The notes beneath the pieces are model-generated. The model was not told the origin of the DNA. It did no database searches and was given only the letters and a program-made list of their open reading frames with translations. A stretch of 8,655 nt of DNA, from assembly GCA_031256095.1 (NCBI GenBank), contig JAIRRG010000026.1, positions 1 through 8,655 of the forward strand, read 5' to 3'. Each line of letters starts with the position of its first letter. The stretch's first letter is position 1. Of this stretch, positions 5,964-8,655 are shown piece by piece. The translations under genes were made by a program, and so were the position numbers. This DNA is from Desulfobulbaceae bacterium (lineage in GTDB: Bacteria; Desulfobacterota; Desulfobulbia; Desulfobulbales; Desulfocapsaceae).

Positions 5964-7496
5964 ATGAAATTGTTATCACGAACCATAGCCACCGTGTCCT
6001 TCGTGGCCTGCGCCGTGGCCGGATGCTCGCTGGCCCCGCATTTTCAGCGCCCGGAACTGCCGGTGCCGCCCGCCTTTTCGGTGAGCGAGAAAAATGACGC
6101 CGCCAAGCAGAAGGCCTCGGCCATTGCCCAGTTGCCATGGCGCAGCTACTTCAAAGATACGGTGTTGCAGCAATTGATTGCCATGGCGTTGGAAAATAAC
6201 CGCGACCTCAGGCAGGCGGCTTTGGCGGTCAAGAGTTATCAGGCACAGTACCGCATCAGCCGTTCGGCCCAATGGCCAACGGTGATGGCCGGCATGTCGG
6301 GGACCAAGCAACGGGCCTATTCCCTCGGTCAATATGCCAGCGCTGAAAGCTATTCGGCCTCGGTCGGCGTCACCGCTTTCGAACTGGATTTGTTCAACCG
6401 GCTCGGCGACCTGAAGGAAAACGCCTGGCAGCAGTACCTGGCCATGGCCGAAAACGAGCGGGCGGTACGCATCAGCCTGATTGCCGAGGTGGCCCGTGCC
6501 TATCTGACGCTTCTGGCTGACCAGGAAAAACTCTCGATCAGTCGTGACACGTTCACTCAGGAAGAACAATTCACATCTTTGACCGAGCTGCGCCAGCGTG
6601 AAGGCATTGACTCACAACTGGTTTTGGTGCAGGCGAGGACGGTGCGTGAGACCGCCCGCGCCAACCTGGCTATCTCCGAGCGGCAGGTGACTCAGGATAA
6701 AAACGCTTTGGCCGTGTTCGTCGGCGCGCCGCTGCCGCCGATGGCGAATAGCCTTTTGAAAGAGCATGAACTGCTGCCGGAAGAAACCGCCAATCTGTCG
6801 TCATCGGTGCTTTTGAACCGGCCCGACATCGCCGCCGCCGAGCATCAGTTGCGCGGCGCCTACGCCGCCATCGGCGCCGCCAGGGCCGCCTTTTTCCCGA
6901 GCATTAGCCTTACGGCCAACGGCGGTTATGCCAGCGACCAATTGTCGAATCTCTTTGAGAGCGCCAGCGGCGTCTGGCTGTTTTCGCCAGCGGTCAATGT
7001 GCCGATCTTCACGGCCGGGCGCTTGTCGGCGCAACTCGATGTGGCGAAGCTGAACCGCGACAGCCTGATTGCCGCCTATGAAAAGGCTATCGAGACCGCT
7101 TTCCGCGAGGTGGCCGACGCCCTGGTTGCCTGCGGCTCGTACCGCGACCAGGCCGACGCCCAGGAAAAGATCGTGCAGGCCGCCAAGCAGTACTATGACC
7201 TGGCGCTGGATCGCTATCAACAGGGCCTGGACAGCTACCTGACCCTGCTCGACGCCCAACGCACCCTGTTTGCGGCGCGGCAGAATTTGGTCAGCCTGCG
7301 TCTGGCCCAGATGGGCAATCAGGTCGATCTGTACAAAGCACTGGGTGGTGGCCTGGTTGAGGATGCGAAAAGCGTGCCGGCGGTGGCTCCGGCAGCGGTT
7401 TCGCAGGCAGTTCCACCAGCGGTTCCGTCAGCGGTTCCGGCCCAGACTCCGGCGGCGGCGGATGGTGGCGCTGTCAAGGCCAAAGCGGGAAAATAG
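5964..7496 (+). CDS. oprM: Outer-membrane efflux channel lipoprotein, OprM/NodT (TolC) family
   Basis: The product has 510 residues. The signal peptide MKLLSRTIATVSFVACAVAG ends at cysteine 21 in the lipobox AVAGC, followed by the OprM-like start SLAPHFQRPELPVPPAF. Two outer-membrane-factor repeats follow, with family signatures WRSYFKDTVLQQLIAMALENN early, AFELDLFNRLGDLKE, the mid-protein LLNRPDIAAAEHQLRGA, FFPSISLTANGGYAS, and near the end YQQGLDSYLTLLDAQRTLF. Family role: a trimeric barrel-tunnel that receives substrate from the adaptor and pump and exports it. ATG 5964 is 4 nt after the pump stop and 10 nt after GAGGAG. The in-frame ATG at 5931 lies inside the pump gene and would spoil the signal peptide. 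After the usual end of the family (about residue 465, VDLYKALGG) there is an extra Ala/Pro/Val-rich tail of roughly 40 residues built on a tandem DNA repeat, ending in a Lys-rich tip. Without the tail the length is typical of OprM. Confidence 0.93.
   Translation: MKLLSRTIATVSFVACAVAGCSLAPHFQRPELPVPPAFSVSEKNDAAKQKASAIAQLPWRSYFKDTVLQQLIAMALENNRDLRQAALAVKSYQAQYRISRSAQWPTVMAGMSGTKQRAYSLGQYASAESYSASVGVTAFELDLFNRLGDLKENAWQQYLAMAENERAVRISLIAEVARAYLTLLADQEKLSISRDTFTQEEQFTSLTELRQREGIDSQLVLVQARTVRETARANLAISERQVTQDKNALAVFVGAPLPPMANSLLKEHELLPEETANLSSSVLLNRPDIAAAEHQLRGAYAAIGAARAAFFPSISLTANGGYASDQLSNLFESASGVWLFSPAVNVPIFTAGRLSAQLDVAKLNRDSLIAAYEKAIETAFREVADALVACGSYRDQADAQEKIVQAAKQYYDLALDRYQQGLDSYLTLLDAQRTLFAARQNLVSLRLAQMGNQVDLYKALGGGLVEDAKSVPAVAPAAVSQAVPPAVPSAVPAQTPAAADGGAVKAKAGK
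7392..7439 (+). repeat. Imperfect 12-bp tandem repeat encoding an x-A-V-P/S tail in the channel protein
   Basis: Four consecutive 12-bp units begin at 7392, 7404, 7416 and 7428. The last two, CCAGCGGTTCCG and TCAGCGGTTCCG, differ by one base; the first two are diverged. A fifth, strongly diverged unit may follow at 7440. The unit length is a multiple of three and in frame, so it encodes AAVS-QAVP-PAVP-SAVP near residues 477-492 of the channel. Copy number could change without a frameshift. Confidence 0.75.
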
Positions 7497-7537
7497 TCCA
7501 GGGTGGCAAGAAGACAGAGGGCGGACAATACGATCGG

Positions 7538-7565
7538 AGGCGGCTTCTTGTCTTTGCTGCTTTTT
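7538..7565 (+). terminator. Weak candidate Rho-independent terminator after the pump cluster
   Basis: AGGCGGC (7538-7544) can pair with GCTGCTT (7556-7562) across an 11-nt loop. Two of the seven pairs are G-U. The downstream arm runs directly into a short T tract (7561-7565). A larger alternative pairing, GGCGGCTT (7539-7546) with AAGCCGCC (7591-7598), would enclose this hairpin but has a 44-nt loop and no T tract. Position, about 40 nt after the channel stop, fits the end of the efflux operon. Confidence 0.35.
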
Positions 7566-7682
7566 CCTGTGATCTAGGTGCTGTCTTCTCAAGCCGCCGC
7601 CCTTGTCCTTGTAATTCCAGACCCGATGCGGTAGGCTTAATCGTTTACGCTGGTGACCAGGGAAATCGAAAAACGGAAAGGA

Positions 7683-8387
7683 ATGAAGACTGTGGAAGAA
7701 ATGACGGCAAAGCCAAAACCAGAAGCGGCGGCGAAACAGGCCGGAAACAAGGCGGCGGATTGGCGTGGCAAACTCTATGAATTGGCCGAAATGGTGCTCA
7801 TCGTCGTCGCCGCCGTTTTGTTCATCAACTCTTTTGGCGTTCAGGCGTTCAAGATTCCATCCGGTTCGATGCTGCCGACTTTGCAGATTGGTGACCATCT
7901 GTTCGTGAACCGTTTCATTTACGGCCTGCGCCTGCCCTTTACTGGCAAATTACTGGTTCCCATTAGTGAGCCGAAGCGCGGCGATGTCGTTGTTTTCCGG
8001 TTCCCGAAAGACCCCTCGACCGACTACATCAAGCGCGTCGTTGGCCTGCCCGGCGATACGGTGGAAATCCGTGACAAGCTGGTCTATATCAATGGCGCCC
8101 AGGCCACCGACCCGCACGCCCATTTTACCGACGGCATGATTCCTGACATTGCGCGCGGCCCGCGCGATGAGTTTGGTCCGGTGCAGGTGCCGAAAGGCAG
8201 TTTCTTTGTCATGGGCGACAACCGCGACAACAGCTACGACAGCCGTTTCTGGGGCTTTGTGCCGGAAGAGAACATACTGGGCAAGGCCTTCATCATCTAC
8301 TGGTCATGGGATTTGCAACAAAGCCTGGCGTCATTGGACCGCTGGCGGTCGATTCGCTGGAACCGGATTTTCGACCTCATCAACTGA
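7683..8387 (+). CDS. lepB: Signal peptidase I
   Basis: The product has 234 residues from ATG 7683. It is a type I signal peptidase, the inner-membrane serine protease that removes signal peptides from secreted and outer-membrane proteins with its active site on the periplasmic side. Order of parts: a charged, Ala/Lys-rich cytoplasmic start; one membrane span at about 38-54 (MVLIVVAAVLFINSFG); box B FKIPSGSMLPTLQIGD with catalytic Ser62; RGDVVVFRFP; box D DYIKRVVGLPGD with catalytic Lys117; and box E GDNRDNSYDSRFWGFVP. The single span and compact size differ from E. coli LepB (two spans, 324 residues) and resemble forms found in many other bacteria. The start is not certain: GGAAAGGA directly precedes ATG 7683, while ATG 7701 (preceded by GGAAGAA) and GTG 7653 are in frame. 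GTG 7653 has no visible binding site. pyrB follows after 21 nt. No clear promoter was seen; TTGTAA (7609) with TAGGCT (7632) is a very weak candidate. Confidence 0.95.
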   Translation: MKTVEEMTAKPKPEAAAKQAGNKAADWRGKLYELAEMVLIVVAAVLFINSFGVQAFKIPSGSMLPTLQIGDHLFVNRFIYGLRLPFTGKLLVPISEPKRGDVVVFRFPKDPSTDYIKRVVGLPGDTVEIRDKLVYINGAQATDPHAHFTDGMIPDIARGPRDEFGPVQVPKGSFFVMGDNRDNSYDSRFWGFVPEENILGKAFIIYWSWDLQQSLASLDRWRSIRWNRIFDLIN

Positions 8388-8395
8388 CGTAAAAC

Positions 8396-8401
8396 AAAGG
8401 A
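8396..8401 (+). promoter_or_regulatory. Ribosome binding site that supports a GTG start for pyrB
   Basis: AAAGGA lies 7 nt before GTG 8409. The first in-frame ATG, at 8451, has no such site and would delete the conserved FRHRHIFG segment, so the GTG is preferred. Confidence 0.65.
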
Positions 8402-8408
8402 CAGCCCC

Positions 8409-8655
8409 GTGCAGACCGAATACGCCTTCCGGCACCGGCACATCTTCGGCATGGAGCAATTTTCGCCGGAAGACATCCTGCACATCATCGCCACCGCCCG
8501 TTCCTTCAAAGAGATTTCCTCGCGTCCGATCAAAAAAGTGCCGACTCTGCGCGGCAAGACGGTGGTCAATATCTTTTTCGAGCCTTCGACCCGCACCCGC
8601 CTGTCCTTTGAAATCGCCGCCAAACGGCTGAGCGCCGACACCGTCAACATTGCCG
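8409..8655 (+). CDS. pyrB: Aspartate carbamoyltransferase catalytic chain, N-terminal part, cut by window edge
   Basis: The frame is open for 82 codons from GTG 8409 to the right edge. The product begins MQTEYAFRHRHIFGMEQFSPEDI and continues through KKVPTLRGKTVVNIFFEPSTRTRLSFEIAAKRLSAD. The STRTR loop at residues 60-64 is the carbamoyl-phosphate binding motif shared by aspartate and ornithine carbamoyltransferases. The FFEPSTRTRLSFE context with KRLSAD is that of PyrB rather than ArgF. Role: cytosolic enzyme joining carbamoyl phosphate and L-aspartate to carbamoyl-aspartate, the first committed step of pyrimidine synthesis. The aspartate-binding C-terminal domain lies beyond the window. It is 21 nt after lepB on the same strand, so the two are likely co-transcribed. 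No PyrR-type attenuator can be placed in the 21-nt gap, so any pyrimidine control would have to act upstream of lepB or within the coding region. Confidence 0.93.
   Translation, partial: MQTEYAFRHRHIFGMEQFSPEDILHIIATARSFKEISSRPIKKVPTLRGKTVVNIFFEPSTRTRLSFEIAAKRLSADTVNIA

Noticed and set aside
7650..7660. CTGGTGACCAG palindrome upstream of lepB
   Set aside because: Arms of only 5 bp, no associated promoter or regulator, and lepB is not normally locally regulated.

Overview
The window reads as a piece of a Gram-negative bacterial chromosome of moderately high GC, judged by eye. It carries a tripartite RND pump with two lipoprotein components, a type VI secretion spike gene and a single-span signal peptidase I. 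The pyrB and lepB protein sequences feel closest to the former Deltaproteobacteria (Desulfuromonas/Geobacter-like). That placement is an impression from family knowledge, not a search result.

Layout. (1) Positions 1-376, minus strand: the first 125 codons of a VgrG/TssI spike protein, running off the left edge. (2) Positions 377-987: a 611-bp stretch without a convincing gene. It holds the vgrG leader with a strong ribosome binding site, a small A/T inverted repeat, and, on the tetR side, a possible sigma70 promoter with a near-perfect 20-bp palindrome at its predicted start site. (3) Positions 988-7496, plus strand: a four-gene efflux cluster. A TetR-family regulator is followed by an AcrA/MexA-type periplasmic adaptor lipoprotein, an AcrB/MexB-type HAE1 inner-membrane pump and an OprM/NodT-type outer-membrane channel lipoprotein. 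The gaps are 58, 3 and 4 nt. (4) Positions 7497-7682: an intergenic gap with a weak terminator-like hairpin. (5) Positions 7683-8655, plus strand: signal peptidase I (lepB), then after 21 nt the start of aspartate carbamoyltransferase (pyrB), cut by the right edge.

How they work together. The adaptor, pump and channel should form one drug/proton antiporter spanning both membranes. The pump keeps the proton-relay residues (D407, D408, K938, R968, T975) and most of the aromatic drug pocket of AcrB. The TetR protein is probably its local repressor and, being the first gene of the same run, probably controls itself as well. Two palindromes, at 781-800 and 1586-1598, are candidate operators. lepB and pyrB are housekeeping genes that look co-transcribed and are separate from the pump.

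I see no previously undescribed system here. The gene content is ordinary. The points worth a second look are the two palindromes, the cysteine-rich regulator, a small overlapping reading frame before tetR, and a tandem-repeat tail on the outer-membrane channel.
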